Translations under genes and position numbers: made by a program
Notes under the pieces: generated by a model
What the model saw: the letters and a program-made list of their open reading frames with translations, nothing else
Database searches by the model: none
Told to the model about the DNA's origin: nothing
Origin: Streptomyces pseudovenezuelae
GTDB taxonomy: Bacteria; Actinomycetota; Actinomycetes; Streptomycetales; Streptomycetaceae
Direction: 5' to 3'
NCBI RefSeq assembly: GCF_029892565.1
Contig: NZ_JARXVH010000010.1
Span: forward strand, 1-64,000
DNA: 64,000 nt
In this document: piece after piece, positions 36,099 to 45,402 of the stretch
How positions within the stretch are numbered: position 1 is the first letter of the stretch
Layout: each line of letters begins with the position of its first letter

Positions 36099-36111
36099 TA
36101 TTCAAACAGCC
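36099..36111. promoter_or_regulatory. RpiR operator candidate before the regulator gene
   Basis: On the minus strand the site reads GGCTGTTTGAATA, 10 of 13 matches to the GGTTGTTTGAACC copy at 37072. It ends 29 bp before the regulator ATG, and TACCTT (36129-36134), six bases before the ATG, is the likely -10. This placement fits autorepression. Confidence 0.45.
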
Positions 36112-36140
36112 TCCTCATCGGTGGCTGATACCTTCTCTTC

Positions 36141-37025
36141 ATGCCCTCGACGGACGTCACCACACTGATCCGCACCGAGTTGCCGAGGTTGCCCGGCTCG
36201 CTCCGGAAGGTCGGCGAGCTGATCCTTGAGGATCCGGCCGCCGTGACCCATTGTTCGGCCGCCGAGCTGGGCCGTCGCACCGGCACCTCGCAGGCGACGG
36301 TGACCCGTTTCTGCCGGGCCGTCGGGCTCGACTCCTACCAGCATCTGCTGATCGAACTGGCCCAGGAGCGCGGCCGGGGCGAGGTCTCCGACTGGGGCTC
36401 CGCGGAGATCGGTCCCGACATCTCCCCGGACGACGATCTGGAGCGGGTCGTGCAGGTGGTCGGCACCGCCGACCTGCGCGCCATCCAGCAGACGATCGAC
36501 CGGATCGACCTCGACGCGATCGAGCGCGCGGCCCAGGCCCTGGCCCGCGCGCGCCGGATCGACGTATACGGCGTGGGCGGCAGCGGCGCGGTGGCACAGG
36601 AGACGGAGACCCGGCTGTTCCGGATCGGCTGCGCGGTGCGCGGCTGGACCGAGGTGCACGCGGCGGCCACCTCCGCGGCCCTGCTCACCCCGGCGGACGT
36701 GGCCATCGGCATCTCCCACTCGGGGGCGACTCGCGAGACGCTCGAACCGTTCGAGATGGCCAAGGAGCGGGGCGCGACCACCATCGCCCTCACCACGGAC
36801 CCGCGCTCGCCGCTCGCCCGGGCCGCCGACATCCGACTCATCTCGGCCACCTCGGAGACCAGCTTCCGCACCGGCAGCATCGGCGGCCGGCACTCCGTCC
36901 TGATGCTCATCGACTGCCTCTACGTCCGGGTCGCGCAGCTCTCCTACCAGCGCGCGAGCGCCTCCCTCGCCCTCACCGACCACATCACCCCGCAGCACGC
37001 GGTGAAGTCCCGCCGGACGAGGTGA
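36141..37025 (+). CDS. MurR/RpiR-family transcriptional regulator
   Basis: A 294-residue regulator. The N-terminal HTH_6 domain (about 1-80) contains HCSAAELGRRTGTSQATVTRFCRAVG, and the C-terminal SIS domain (about 120-270) has VYGVGGSGAVAQETETRL and VAIGISHSGATRETLEP, which bind a sugar phosphate as effector. The family usually represses amino-sugar or sugar-phosphate genes until the effector binds. It is divergent from the SIS enzyme and lies at the head of the alpha-mannosidase/ABC locus. A shared palindrome before several units suggests it controls the whole 35-52 kb block. ATG is preceded by TACCTT-N6, a leaderless arrangement. Confidence 0.9.
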   Translation: MPSTDVTTLIRTELPRLPGSLRKVGELILEDPAAVTHCSAAELGRRTGTSQATVTRFCRAVGLDSYQHLLIELAQERGRGEVSDWGSAEIGPDISPDDDLERVVQVVGTADLRAIQQTIDRIDLDAIERAAQALARARRIDVYGVGGSGAVAQETETRLFRIGCAVRGWTEVHAAATSAALLTPADVAIGISHSGATRETLEPFEMAKERGATTIALTTDPRSPLARAADIRLISATSETSFRTGSIGGRHSVLMLIDCLYVRVAQLSYQRASASLALTDHITPQHAVKSRRTR

Positions 37026-37069
37026 GTGCGGCCGAGGGTGCATGGATGAACCACCGAGGAAACACGAAG

Positions 37070-37086
37070 ATGGTTGTTTGAACCAT
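37070..37086. promoter_or_regulatory. RpiR operator candidate upstream of the alpha-mannosidase
   Basis: ATGGTTGTTTGAACCAT has perfect 6-bp arms around a 5-bp centre. The embedded TTGTTT (37074-37079) could be a -35 with CAGGAT (37098-37103) as -10 at 18-bp spacing, so a bound repressor would mask the promoter. A related half-site, GGATGAACC, lies at 37044. Confidence 0.6.
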
Positions 37087-37135
37087 CCCGGCGATGCCAG
37101 GATGGAACTCCGCCGAGCTTCCTCGTAGGAGACCC

Positions 37136-40100
37136 ATGCGCGTCACGGCTACCGAGTCGACCGAGCTCTTCGTCGGGACCGCCGAGCACCCGCACCAGGT
37201 GGTGGCCGCCGAGATCGAGCACGTTCCGGGCCCGACGGTCCTGTGCACCATCGAGGGCCCGGGCGTCACCGGAGACTGCGTCGCGACCACGGGTGAGGAC
37301 GGCGGCGTGCGCGCCGAGATACCCGTGAGCGTCGACGGCATGGCGCCCGGCGACCGCCGCGAGGTCATGCTCACCGTCGTCAGCGGAGACCAAGTGGCCC
37401 GGCAGACCGTCGAGTTCACGGCCGCCGAGCCCGGCTGGACGATGTTCATGGTCAGCCACTTCCACTACGACCCCGTCTGGTGGAACACCCAGGCCGCCTA
37501 CACCGAGACCTGGGACGTCGCCGACGACCCCGCCCTGACCGGGCTGCCGGCCCGCACCTTCGACTCGCGCGGCCAGTCCGGGATGAGCCTGGTCCGCGCC
37601 CACTGCGACCTGGCCCGCCGCGATCCGGCCTACACCTTCGTGCTCGCCGAGGTCGACTACCTCAAGCCGTACTGGGACTCCTTCCCGGAGGAGCGCGCCT
37701 TCCTGCGCGAGCTGATCCGCACCGGTCGCGTAGAGATCATGGGCGGCACCTACAACGAGCCCAACACCAACCTCACCGGCGCCGAGGCGACCGTACGCAA
37801 CGCGTTGTACGGCGACGGTTTCCAGCGCGGGATCATGGGCGGATCGCCGGAGACGGCCTGGCAGTTGGACGCGTTCGGGCACGATCCGCAGTTCCCGGGG
37901 CTGATGGCGGACGCGGGGCTCGGTTCGAGTTCGTGGGCGCGCGGGCCGTTCCACCAGTGGGGGCCGACGCTCTCCGTGTTCGGGGAGGAGCCGCGCGATC
38001 CCCAACGGATGCAGTTCCCGGCCGAGTTCAGCTGGATCGCCCCTTCCGGGCGCGGGCTGTTGACGGCCTACATGGTCAACCACTACGGCGCCGGCTGGGC
38101 GATCGACAACGCGCCCACTCTCCCGGAGGCGGAGGCGGCGGCCTTCAAGCTCTTCCGGGGGCTGAAGAAGGTCGCGCTCACCCGCAATGTGCTGCTCCCG
38201 GTCGGCGGCGACTACGCGCCCCCGTGCCGCTGGGTGATGGACATCCACCGGGACTGGAACGCCCGTTACCTCTGGCCGCGCTTCGTCAGCGCCGTGCCGA
38301 GGGACTTCTTCGCCGCCGTGCGGGGGCAGTTGGCGGCGGAGGGGCGCAGGGCGTCACCACAGACGCGGGACATGAACCCGGTCTACACCGGCAAGGACGT
38401 CTCCTACATCGACACCAAGCAGGCCCAGCGGTACGGCGAGACGCTCCTCGCCGACGCGGAGGCCTGGGCGACCCTCGCGTCCCTGGTCACCGGGCACCCC
38501 TATCCGGACGCGGCCCTGGACAAGGCCTGGCGGCAGCTGATCTACGGCGCTCACCACGACGCGATCACCGGCTCCGAGTCGGACCAGGTCTACATCGACC
38601 TGCTGACCGGCTGGCGCGAACTGGCCGACCTCGCCGAGACCGTGCACGCCGACGCCACCCAGGCCCTCGCCGACCGGGTCACCCCGGGCGACGGCCCCGA
38701 CCTGGTCGTCTTCAACTCCGCGAGCTGGCCCCGCCGGGACGTCCTGACGATCCCCGACCCGGGCCACGTCCCGTTGGACGACTCCGGCGCCCCTCTGCCC
38801 GCCGTGCTGGAGGACGGCCAACTCCACGTCGTCGTACCGGAGATCCCCGGCATCGGCCTCAAAGCCCTCCCGCTCACCGGGAGTTCGGCCCCCGAGTGGA
38901 CCCCCGTCCCCGGAACCGCCATCCGCAACGAGTTCTACGAGGTGACGGTCGACCCCGAACGCGGTGGTGGCGTCAGCAGCCTGCGCGGGCTCGCCGAGGG
39001 CGGCCGGGAGCTGCTGCGCCCCGGCGACATCGGCAACGAGCTGGTCGTGCAGGAGGAGTATCCGAGGCACCCCCGCTTCGGCGAGGGCCCCTGGCACCTC
39101 ACCCCGACCGGCACAACCGCCGCCCGCAGCCGGGACGTTCGGGCCGACGTCGAGGTCGAGCACGCGCCGGCCGGCTCCCGGATCACCGTCCGCGCCGACC
39201 TCGGGCTCTTCCGGTACACCCAGCGGCTGACGCTGTGGACGGGGGTGCCACGCCTCGACGTGACCACCACGATCGACGGCTACGACGGCGCGGACCGGCT
39301 GATCCGGGTGCGCTGGCCCTCCGACGTGCAGGGCGGACTGCCCGTGCACGAGGTCGCGGACGCGGTGATCGGGCGCGGGTTCGGGTTCGTCGATGTGGAC
39401 AGCGAGCGGTTCCCGTGGACGCTGGACAACCCGGCCAACACCTGGTTCGGCCTCGGCTCGACGGCACGGGTCGAACTCCGGGACGACATGGGCGCGTTGC
39501 TCGGCCATCGGTCGATCGGAGTCGCCGAGCTGGTGTACGCCTCCTGGGCGGAGGCCGGCGAGTTGGGCACCCCGCTCGCGGCGGCGCTGGTCCGCGCCGG
39601 GGTGACGGCGACCTCGACGATCGCGGGCGGCCCGCGCTACGGCGACCTGGAGGTCGACTCCAACCTGCCCGACATCCGGATCGCCGTCGGCGGCCCCGAC
39701 CGCAACGCCGTGGTCGCCGAGGCGCTCGGCTGGGACCCGGCCGCCGGGCGTGAACTCGGGCGCCAACTGGCCGAGGGCGGCGTGGCGTCCGTCTGGATCG
39801 CGCCGCGGGCCGGGCTGCGCGAGGAGTGGGTGCCCGGGGCCGACCTGCGCGACCTGGAGCGGCTGCCGCTGCTGGTGGTCGCGGGCGTCGACACCGAGGG
39901 CGACGCGAAGGCCGTGGACGCGCTGGTCGCCGACCTCGGCGGCGCGGTCGTACGGGCCACCGCGGCGGGCGGCGGTGAGGCGCTGCCGCCGGGCGACGCC
40001 TGGGACGGGCGCGGCTTCGCCGTCCTCAACCGGGGCACGCCCGGCTGTGTCGTCACCTCCTCCGGCGACCTCTGCATGTCCCTGATGCGCTCCTGCACGG

Positions 40101-41374
40101 GCTGGCCGTCCGGCATCTGGGTCGACCCGCCCCGCCGTACCGCGCCGGACGGTTCGGCGTTCCAGCTGCAACGCTGGTCGCACACCTTCGAGTACGCCGT
40201 GGTCGCGGGCGAGGGCGACTGGCGCGAGCAGCAACTGCCGCGCCTGGGCCATGAGTTCAACCACCCACTGACCGCCCGGGTGCGTGAGGCGGCGACGAGC
40301 GATCCCGTCCTGCCGCGCGAGTCGGTACTGCTCGGCATCGAGCCCGCCGGCGAGGTCCTGCTGGACGCGTTCAAGCCACTGGGCTCGCCGCTGGCCCGGG
40401 GCGGAGTCGCCCCCGTCGACCCGGGGCGCGGGGTCGTCGTCCGCGTCCACGAGGTGAACGGGCGTCCGGTGCGGGCGCGGGTGCGCGGACCGCGAGAGTG
40501 GACGCGGGGCGCGCGTGCGGACGTACTGGAGAGACCCGGTGAGCCGCTCGCCGCGGACCAACAGGGCGCGCTCGACGTCGGGTTGACCGGCTTCGAGGTC
40601 GCCACACTCCTGGCCACACCCGGGGAGGGCACCCGGATCTCGTACGACCCCGGTGTCGCCGCGTACGAACCCGCGCAGCCCGTCGCCACCCGCTACTGGC
40701 TCCACAACTCGGGCCCCGCGCCCCGCGGCAACATGCCCGTGGCCGTCTATCTCTCACCGGCCACACTCACCGCGTCCGGCGGCCCGGTCACCGCGACCGT
40801 CCGGGTCTCCTCGGAAATCACCGACGCACCGGTCTCGGGCACCGTGACGGTCGGCGTCCCGCCCGGCTGGTCCGCCGCGCCCGCCCAACTGCCGTACGCC
40901 CTGGGCCCCGGCGGCTTCACGCTCGCCGAGGTCACGGTGACACCCCCGCCGGGCGCCGTACCCGGCCGGCACTGGCTCACCGCACGCCTGTCGTACGAGG
41001 GACAGGACTACGAGGATGTCGTGGCGCTCGACGTTCCGGGCGAGCGCCACGCCGCACCAACCCTGCACGCCGATCTGGGAGTTGGCCGGATCAGCGTACG
41101 CAGGGGCGAGCGAACCCGCGTCCCGGTGACCCTGCGCAACACCACCCGCGGGACGATCGACGGCACCCTGTGGGCGGTGTCCGCGTGGGGCACCTGGCCG
41201 GGGGTCGGGCCGGGCTGCCAGGGCTTCACCGTGCCCGGCGGGGAAGAGGTGGAGGTCTGCGTCGACGTGGACGGCGGGGCCGTGGCACCGGGCTCGTACT
41301 GGCTGCTCGCGAAGATCGCCTGGCACGGGCGGGTCGCCTACACCGAGGCCGTCGAGCTGGAGGTGACGCCATGA
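37136..41374 (+). CDS. GH38 alpha-mannosidase, large form with NEW3-like C-terminus
   Basis: A 1412-residue retaining alpha-mannosidase of family GH38, which removes alpha-linked mannose with a catalytic zinc. SHFHYDPVWW supplies zinc ligands (His108, Asp112 by analogy), WQLDAFGHD holds the nucleophile (Asp245), and HHDAITGSESDQ (His473/His474) is the family zinc-binding signature. Beta-sandwich domains follow, and about residues 1200-1320 resemble a NEW3 carbohydrate-enzyme module. No signal peptide is seen, so it probably acts on imported oligosaccharides. The ATG 37136 has GGAG six bases upstream; a GTG/ATG at 37094 would lack one. Longer than typical class II bacterial enzymes. Overlaps the next gene (ATGA). 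Confidence 0.92.
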   Translation: MRVTATESTELFVGTAEHPHQVVAAEIEHVPGPTVLCTIEGPGVTGDCVATTGEDGGVRAEIPVSVDGMAPGDRREVMLTVVSGDQVARQTVEFTAAEPGWTMFMVSHFHYDPVWWNTQAAYTETWDVADDPALTGLPARTFDSRGQSGMSLVRAHCDLARRDPAYTFVLAEVDYLKPYWDSFPEERAFLRELIRTGRVEIMGGTYNEPNTNLTGAEATVRNALYGDGFQRGIMGGSPETAWQLDAFGHDPQFPGLMADAGLGSSSWARGPFHQWGPTLSVFGEEPRDPQRMQFPAEFSWIAPSGRGLLTAYMVNHYGAGWAIDNAPTLPEAEAAAFKLFRGLKKVALTRNVLLPVGGDYAPPCRWVMDIHRDWNARYLWPRFVSAVPRDFFAAVRGQLAAEGRRASPQTRDMNPVYTGKDVSYIDTKQAQRYGETLLADAEAWATLASLVTGHPYPDAALDKAWRQLIYGAHHDAITGSESDQVYIDLLTGWRELADLAETVHADATQALADRVTPGDGPDLVVFNSASWPRRDVLTIPDPGHVPLDDSGAPLPAVLEDGQLHVVVPEIPGIGLKALPLTGSSAPEWTPVPGTAIRNEFYEVTVDPERGGGVSSLRGLAEGGRELLRPGDIGNELVVQEEYPRHPRFGEGPWHLTPTGTTAARSRDVRADVEVEHAPAGSRITVRADLGLFRYTQRLTLWTGVPRLDVTTTIDGYDGADRLIRVRWPSDVQGGLPVHEVADAVIGRGFGFVDVDSERFPWTLDNPANTWFGLGSTARVELRDDMGALLGHRSIGVAELVYASWAEAGELGTPLAAALVRAGVTATSTIAGGPRYGDLEVDSNLPDIRIAVGGPDRNAVVAEALGWDPAAGRELGRQLAEGGVASVWIAPRAGLREEWVPGADLRDLERLPLLVVAGVDTEGDAKAVDALVADLGGAVVRATAAGGGEALPPGDAWDGRGFAVLNRGTPGCVVTSSGDLCMSLMRSCTGWPSGIWVDPPRRTAPDGSAFQLQRWSHTFEYAVVAGEGDWREQQLPRLGHEFNHPLTARVREAATSDPVLPRESVLLGIEPAGEVLLDAFKPLGSPLARGGVAPVDPGRGVVVRVHEVNGRPVRARVRGPREWTRGARADVLERPGEPLAADQQGALDVGLTGFEVATLLATPGEGTRISYDPGVAAYEPAQPVATRYWLHNSGPAPRGNMPVAVYLSPATLTASGGPVTATVRVSSEITDAPVSGTVTVGVPPGWSAAPAQLPYALGPGGFTLAEVTVTPPPGAVPGRHWLTARLSYEGQDYEDVVALDVPGERHAAPTLHADLGVGRISVRRGERTRVPVTLRNTTRGTIDGTLWAVSAWGTWPGVGPGCQGFTVPGGEEVEVCVDVDGGAVAPGSYWLLAKIAWHGRVAYTEAVELEVTP

Positions 41375-42003
41375 CCTCGGAGCACGCGGCCGTGGTGCAC
41401 GGCAGAGCGGTGCCGCGACAGGCCGTGGACGCGCTGCTGGAGTCCGTACCGGCACGCGACCGGGAGACGACCCGCCCCGAGTCCCTCGCGCGGGCGGAGC
41501 GGCAGCGCCGGCGCTGGGCGACCCAGGTGGTGGTCGCCGACGAACTGGCCCGACGGGCCTGCGCGGAACGGGGGTTGGCGCTCCCGCCCGAAGTGTCGCC
41601 GACCCGGTTGCTCGCCGTGGCCGAGACCGACGTCGCCGACCTCGGCAGCATCGTCGCGGCGGCGCTCGCCCACTCCCCGGCCGCCCGCGTCCTGCTCGCC
41701 GAGCTGGAGGCCGAGCAGGACGTGCCGGAGACGGCCGTACGGGACTACTACGAGCGCAACCCGGACCGCTTCCTCACGCCGGACGCGCTGCGGCGCGGGG
41801 TCGATCCGTTCGGGCGGCCGACGCCCGCTGACTTCCTGCCGTACGGGCAGGTCAGCGGGAGCGTGGCGGCCGAACTGCGGCGCGCGGCGGGCACCCGCGC
41901 CTTCTTCGCGTGGTTCGACCGGGCCCGCGCCGACGTGGAGTACGCGGCCGGTCACGAGCACCCGGGCGACCCCGCGCACCCGGACCACGAACACCGTCAT
42001 TGA
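41371..42003 (+). CDS. SurA/PpiC N-domain-like protein with His-rich tail
   Basis: A 210-residue helical protein of uncertain function. The segment VPETAVRDYYERNPDRFLTPD resembles the chaperone region of parvulin-type prolyl isomerases (SurA/PrsA), but no parvulin catalytic domain follows and no signal peptide is present. The C-terminus is rich in His and Asp/Glu (GHEHPGDPAHPDHEHRH), suggesting metal binding. ATG overlaps the alpha-mannosidase stop, so the two are co-translated. It may help fold or load metal into that large zinc enzyme. This is inferred from coupling and composition. I do not recognise a named family with confidence. Confidence 0.7.
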   Translation: MTSEHAAVVHGRAVPRQAVDALLESVPARDRETTRPESLARAERQRRRWATQVVVADELARRACAERGLALPPEVSPTRLLAVAETDVADLGSIVAAALAHSPAARVLLAELEAEQDVPETAVRDYYERNPDRFLTPDALRRGVDPFGRPTPADFLPYGQVSGSVAAELRRAAGTRAFFAWFDRARADVEYAAGHEHPGDPAHPDHEHRH

Positions 42004-42089
42004 TCGTCCACGGAACCTAAAAGCAACACGGGAACCCATTGACCTCCGATGAATTCTGGTCCACCTTTTCATCAATCGGAGTCGAATTC

Positions 42090-42102
42090 GGTTCATTGAA
42101 CC
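42090..42102. promoter_or_regulatory. RpiR operator candidate upstream of the sugar-binding protein
   Basis: GGTTCATTGAACC is a perfect 13-bp palindrome and the best copy of the motif. It lies 30 bp before the ATG, downstream of a possible TTGACC (42039) and CACCTT (42062) promoter pair, a position suited to a roadblock repressor. Confidence 0.65.
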
Positions 42103-42131
42103 AGCCGTCGGCTGGTCCCAGGAGGGTGGAC

Positions 42132-43502
42132 ATGCGCGCTGGAAGACTGACCGCATCCGTGGCGGGACTCATCGCCCTGACGCTGACGGCGGCCGGGTGC
42201 GGCCTGTCCGGTGGCTCCGACAGCGGCGACGCCACCGCCGGCGGCTGCAAGGTCGACAAGGGCAATGTCGGGTCCGGGAAACTGACCGGCGACGTCAAGG
42301 GCGACATCACCTTCCAGACGACGAACCTGAAGAAGGACTTCGGGGACTTCTTCAACGGGGTGATCAAGGCCTTCGAGAAGGCGCACGCCGGCACCAAGGT
42401 CAAGTGGATCGACGATCCGGGCGACGCGACCTTCGGCCAGCGCACGGTCGCCGACGCCCAGGCCTGCACCCTGCCGGACGTGCTCAACGTCGACTCCCCC
42501 ACCGCGACCGCCCTCACCAAGGCCGGCTACCTGCTCGACCTGGGCGTCAAGGACCCGGACGCCGCGAAGCCGTTCGTCCCGGCGTTCTGGAAGTCCAGCA
42601 CCATGAAGGACGCCTCGGGCACGTCGGTGCACACCGTGCTGCCCTGGTACACCGGCGGTGTCCTTCTGACGTACAACACCGACCTGTTGAAGAAGGCGGG
42701 GGTCGATCCGGCGAAGCCGCCGACGACCATGTTCGGGCTGTTCGCCGACTACGAGAAGATCGCGAAGAAGGCCGACGGCAAGTACTTCGCGACGATGGCC
42801 AACCCGGTCTGGCGGATCCCGGCCGACTGGGACCAGATGAACATCAAGACGCTCTCCGCCGACGGCAGGTCCGCGGTGTTCGCCGACGATCCGCGGACCG
42901 CGCAGTGGGTCGCCTGGATGGCGAAGCTGTACAAGGAGGGCGCGATGCCGAAGGACTCGCTGTCCTCCAACAACGACCCCTCCACGCTCTACAGCCAGGG
43001 CAAGGTCGCCTACGGTTCGACGAACCCGAGTTTCGTGCGCTTCGTGAAGCAGAACAGCCCGTCGATCTACGCCAGGACCGCTGTCGGCCAGCAGCCCTTC
43101 GACGCGCTCGGCCACACCACGGCCGCCCCGCAGTACATAGCGGCCGCCGCGACGAGCAAGAACGCTCCCACTGCACTGGCGTTCGCGGAGTTCCTCACCA
43201 ACGCCGAGAACCAGACGGCCTGGTGCAAGGACCCGAACGTGGTGATCTTCCCGACGACCACGACCTCGCTGGACGACCCGTTCTTCCAGAAGACCAGCGG
43301 CGACGACCCGTTCTCGCAGGCCCGCAAGCTCGTCGCCGAGCAGCTCAAGACGGCGACCGCCTACCAGACCAACATCTCCACGGCCGTGCTGACCGCCATC
43401 GTGGGCCAGGTGCAGCTGGCCATGCAGGGCAAGAAGAGCCCCGAACAGGCCGTCAAGGACGCCCAGGAGAAGGCCGACGAGCTGCTGAAGCAGGCGGGCT
43501 GA
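42132..43502 (+). CDS. Carbohydrate ABC transporter substrate-binding lipoprotein
   Basis: A 456-residue extracellular binding protein. The signal peptide ends in the lipobox LTAAGC, so the mature protein is anchored by its Cys. The remainder is a family 1 solute-binding fold with DVLNVDSPTATALTKAG and an aromatic sugar-binding cleft (TVLPWYTGG, NPVWRIPADW). AGGAGG stands six bases before the ATG at 42132, favouring it over an upstream TTG at 42039. It captures an oligosaccharide for the two permeases encoded next. Glycosidases around it suggest mannose- or GlcNAc-containing substrates. It has its own upstream region with a palindromic operator. Confidence 0.93.
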   Translation: MRAGRLTASVAGLIALTLTAAGCGLSGGSDSGDATAGGCKVDKGNVGSGKLTGDVKGDITFQTTNLKKDFGDFFNGVIKAFEKAHAGTKVKWIDDPGDATFGQRTVADAQACTLPDVLNVDSPTATALTKAGYLLDLGVKDPDAAKPFVPAFWKSSTMKDASGTSVHTVLPWYTGGVLLTYNTDLLKKAGVDPAKPPTTMFGLFADYEKIAKKADGKYFATMANPVWRIPADWDQMNIKTLSADGRSAVFADDPRTAQWVAWMAKLYKEGAMPKDSLSSNNDPSTLYSQGKVAYGSTNPSFVRFVKQNSPSIYARTAVGQQPFDALGHTTAAPQYIAAAATSKNAPTALAFAEFLTNAENQTAWCKDPNVVIFPTTTTSLDDPFFQKTSGDDPFSQARKLVAEQLKTATAYQTNISTAVLTAIVGQVQLAMQGKKSPEQAVKDAQEKADELLKQAG

Positions 43503-43504
43503 CG

Positions 43505-44524
43505 GTGGCGACGCAGATCACCGAGCCGGTGTCCGTGCCCGGCGTGGAGGGCACCGCCTCCGTGCCGGGCGCGGCCCCGTCCCGCGCCCGCCGACTCGCC
43601 CGGGCCGTGCTGCCGGGACCCGCTCCCGGTGCCAACGGAGCGGCGATGTACCGCCGTTGGTGGCTGCCGTGGCTGTGGACCGCGCCGGCGATCGGCTGCG
43701 CGGTGGTGTTCGGGGTGTTCCCCTTCTTCAACACCCTCCTGCTGTCGTTCACCGACGCCAAGCCGCTCGGCGGCGCAGCGAGCTTCGTCGGACTCTCCAA
43801 CTACACCCGGATGCTGGACGATTCGGACTTCTGGCTGGCGACCCGCAACAGCGTCCTGTACGCGCTGATCGTCGTCCCGCTCATGGTGCTGCTGCCGTTG
43901 CTGCTCGCCGTCCTGGTGGAGAAGAACCTGCCCGGCATCGGCTTCTTCCGCTCCGCCTTCTACACCCCGGTGCTCGCCTCCAGCGTGGTCGTCGGCCTGA
44001 GCTGGCAGTGGCTGCTGGCAGACGACGGCCTGGTCAACACCTGGCTGGAGAAAGCCCACTTGATCCGGTCGGCCATCCCCTTCCTCTCCGACTCGTGGCT
44101 GATCCTGCTGTCGGCGATGGGCCTGACCCTGTGGAAGGGCCTGGGCTGGTACATGGTCTTCTACCTGGCCGCCCTCGGGAACGTGCCCAAGGAACTGCAC
44201 GAGGCCGCCTCCATGGACGGCGCCGGTGCCGCCCGCCGTTTCTGGCACATCACCGTGCCCGGCGTACGGCAGGCGATGATGCTCGTCGGCACCCTCACCG
44301 GCATCGGCTCGCTGCGCGTGTTCACCGAGATCTACATGCTCGGCAGCTCCACCGGAGGCCCCGGCGGCGCCGACCGCACCCTCCCCTTCTACATCCGGGA
44401 CGTCGGCCTCGACCCGATCACCGGCAACGCCGGATACGGCTCGGCGGTGAGTGTGGCCCTGTTCGCCCTGACCCTGGGCCTGACCCTGCTGGCGCAGCGC
44501 CTGACGAAGGAGGACGAGTCATGA
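43505..44524 (+). CDS. Carbohydrate ABC transporter permease (MalF-type)
   Basis: A 339-residue permease with an extended cytoplasmic N-terminus, about six helices and the EAA loop HEAASMDGAGAARRFWHITVP. GTG 43505 lies 2 bp after the binding-protein stop. It pairs with the permease encoded next, and its stop overlaps that gene's ATG. No ATPase gene accompanies the set, as is common in Streptomyces sugar importers that share the MsiK ATPase; that reliance is established for several such systems and is inferred here. Confidence 0.92.
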   Translation: MATQITEPVSVPGVEGTASVPGAAPSRARRLARAVLPGPAPGANGAAMYRRWWLPWLWTAPAIGCAVVFGVFPFFNTLLLSFTDAKPLGGAASFVGLSNYTRMLDDSDFWLATRNSVLYALIVVPLMVLLPLLLAVLVEKNLPGIGFFRSAFYTPVLASSVVVGLSWQWLLADDGLVNTWLEKAHLIRSAIPFLSDSWLILLSAMGLTLWKGLGWYMVFYLAALGNVPKELHEAASMDGAGAARRFWHITVPGVRQAMMLVGTLTGIGSLRVFTEIYMLGSSTGGPGGADRTLPFYIRDVGLDPITGNAGYGSAVSVALFALTLGLTLLAQRLTKEDES

Positions 44525-45402
44525 CGACCGCCCTGCCGCACAAGTCCCGTCGCCTGACGCCCCGTTGGCGGGACTACGGGCGCCCACGCGAACTCGTCGT
44601 CCGCTACCTGCTGTTGCTCCTCGTGCTCGGTCTCACCGTCGGCCCCCTGCTGTGGCAGTTGCTGGCCTCCCTGAAGAGCACCGGCGAGGACGTCTTCGGC
44701 GCGAACGCCTCGCTGCTCCCGCAACACCCGACCCTGCGCGCCTACCGGACGGTCTTCGACCAGGTGCCGGTGGTCACGTACATCAGGAACAGCCTGATCG
44801 TGGTCGCCCTGTCGGTCACCAGCCAACTGGTGTTCTCCACCACGGCCGGCTACATGCTCTCCAAGCCCGGCTGGAAGGGCCGCAAGGCGGTCTGGGTCGT
44901 GCTGATCGCCTCGATGATGTTCCCCTTCGAGTCGATCATGGTGTCGCTGTTCCTGAGCATCCGCGACCTGGGCCTGGTCGACAGCCTGGCCGGCGTATGG
45001 CTGCCCGGATTCGTCGGCGCCATCAACGTCCTGCTGATGCGCGGCGCGTTCCTCGCGGTCCCGCGCGAGATCGAGGACTCGGCCATGCTCGACGGCGCGA
45101 ACGAGTGGCAGCGCTTCCGGCACCTGTATCTGCCGTCCGCGTGGGGCGCGATCCTGGTGGTCGTCATCAACACCTTCATCAGCGCCTGGGACGACTTCCT
45201 CTGGCCGCTGATCGTGCTGCGCTCGGAGAGCCACATGACCCTGACGCTGGGCCTCTCCCGACTGCAGAGCTCGTCGTTCGGCTACGACCAACGCGTGGTC
45301 ATGGCCGGCTCGGTGATCTCCGTCATCCCGGTCCTGGTGCTGTTCGTGATCACCCAACGGTGGTTCTACAAGGGCGTCTCGTCGGGCGCGGTCAAGCTCT
45401 GA
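44521..45402 (+). CDS. Carbohydrate ABC transporter permease (MalG-type)
   Basis: A 293-residue permease with six hydrophobic helices and EAA loop EDSAMLDGANEWQRFRHLYLP. It ends FYKGVSSGAVKL, the usual C-terminus of MalG-type subunits. ATG overlaps the previous permease stop. Its last 11 bp overlap the end of the convergent GH3 gene on the other strand, so the two transcripts run into each other with no space for a terminator. Confidence 0.92.
   Translation: MTTALPHKSRRLTPRWRDYGRPRELVVRYLLLLLVLGLTVGPLLWQLLASLKSTGEDVFGANASLLPQHPTLRAYRTVFDQVPVVTYIRNSLIVVALSVTSQLVFSTTAGYMLSKPGWKGRKAVWVVLIASMMFPFESIMVSLFLSIRDLGLVDSLAGVWLPGFVGAINVLLMRGAFLAVPREIEDSAMLDGANEWQRFRHLYLPSAWGAILVVVINTFISAWDDFLWPLIVLRSESHMTLTLGLSRLQSSSFGYDQRVVMAGSVISVIPVLVLFVITQRWFYKGVSSGAVKL

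Noticed and set aside
38354..40705. 783-codon minus-strand frame
   Set aside because: Antisense to the GH38 alpha-mannosidase, which has intact catalytic motifs.
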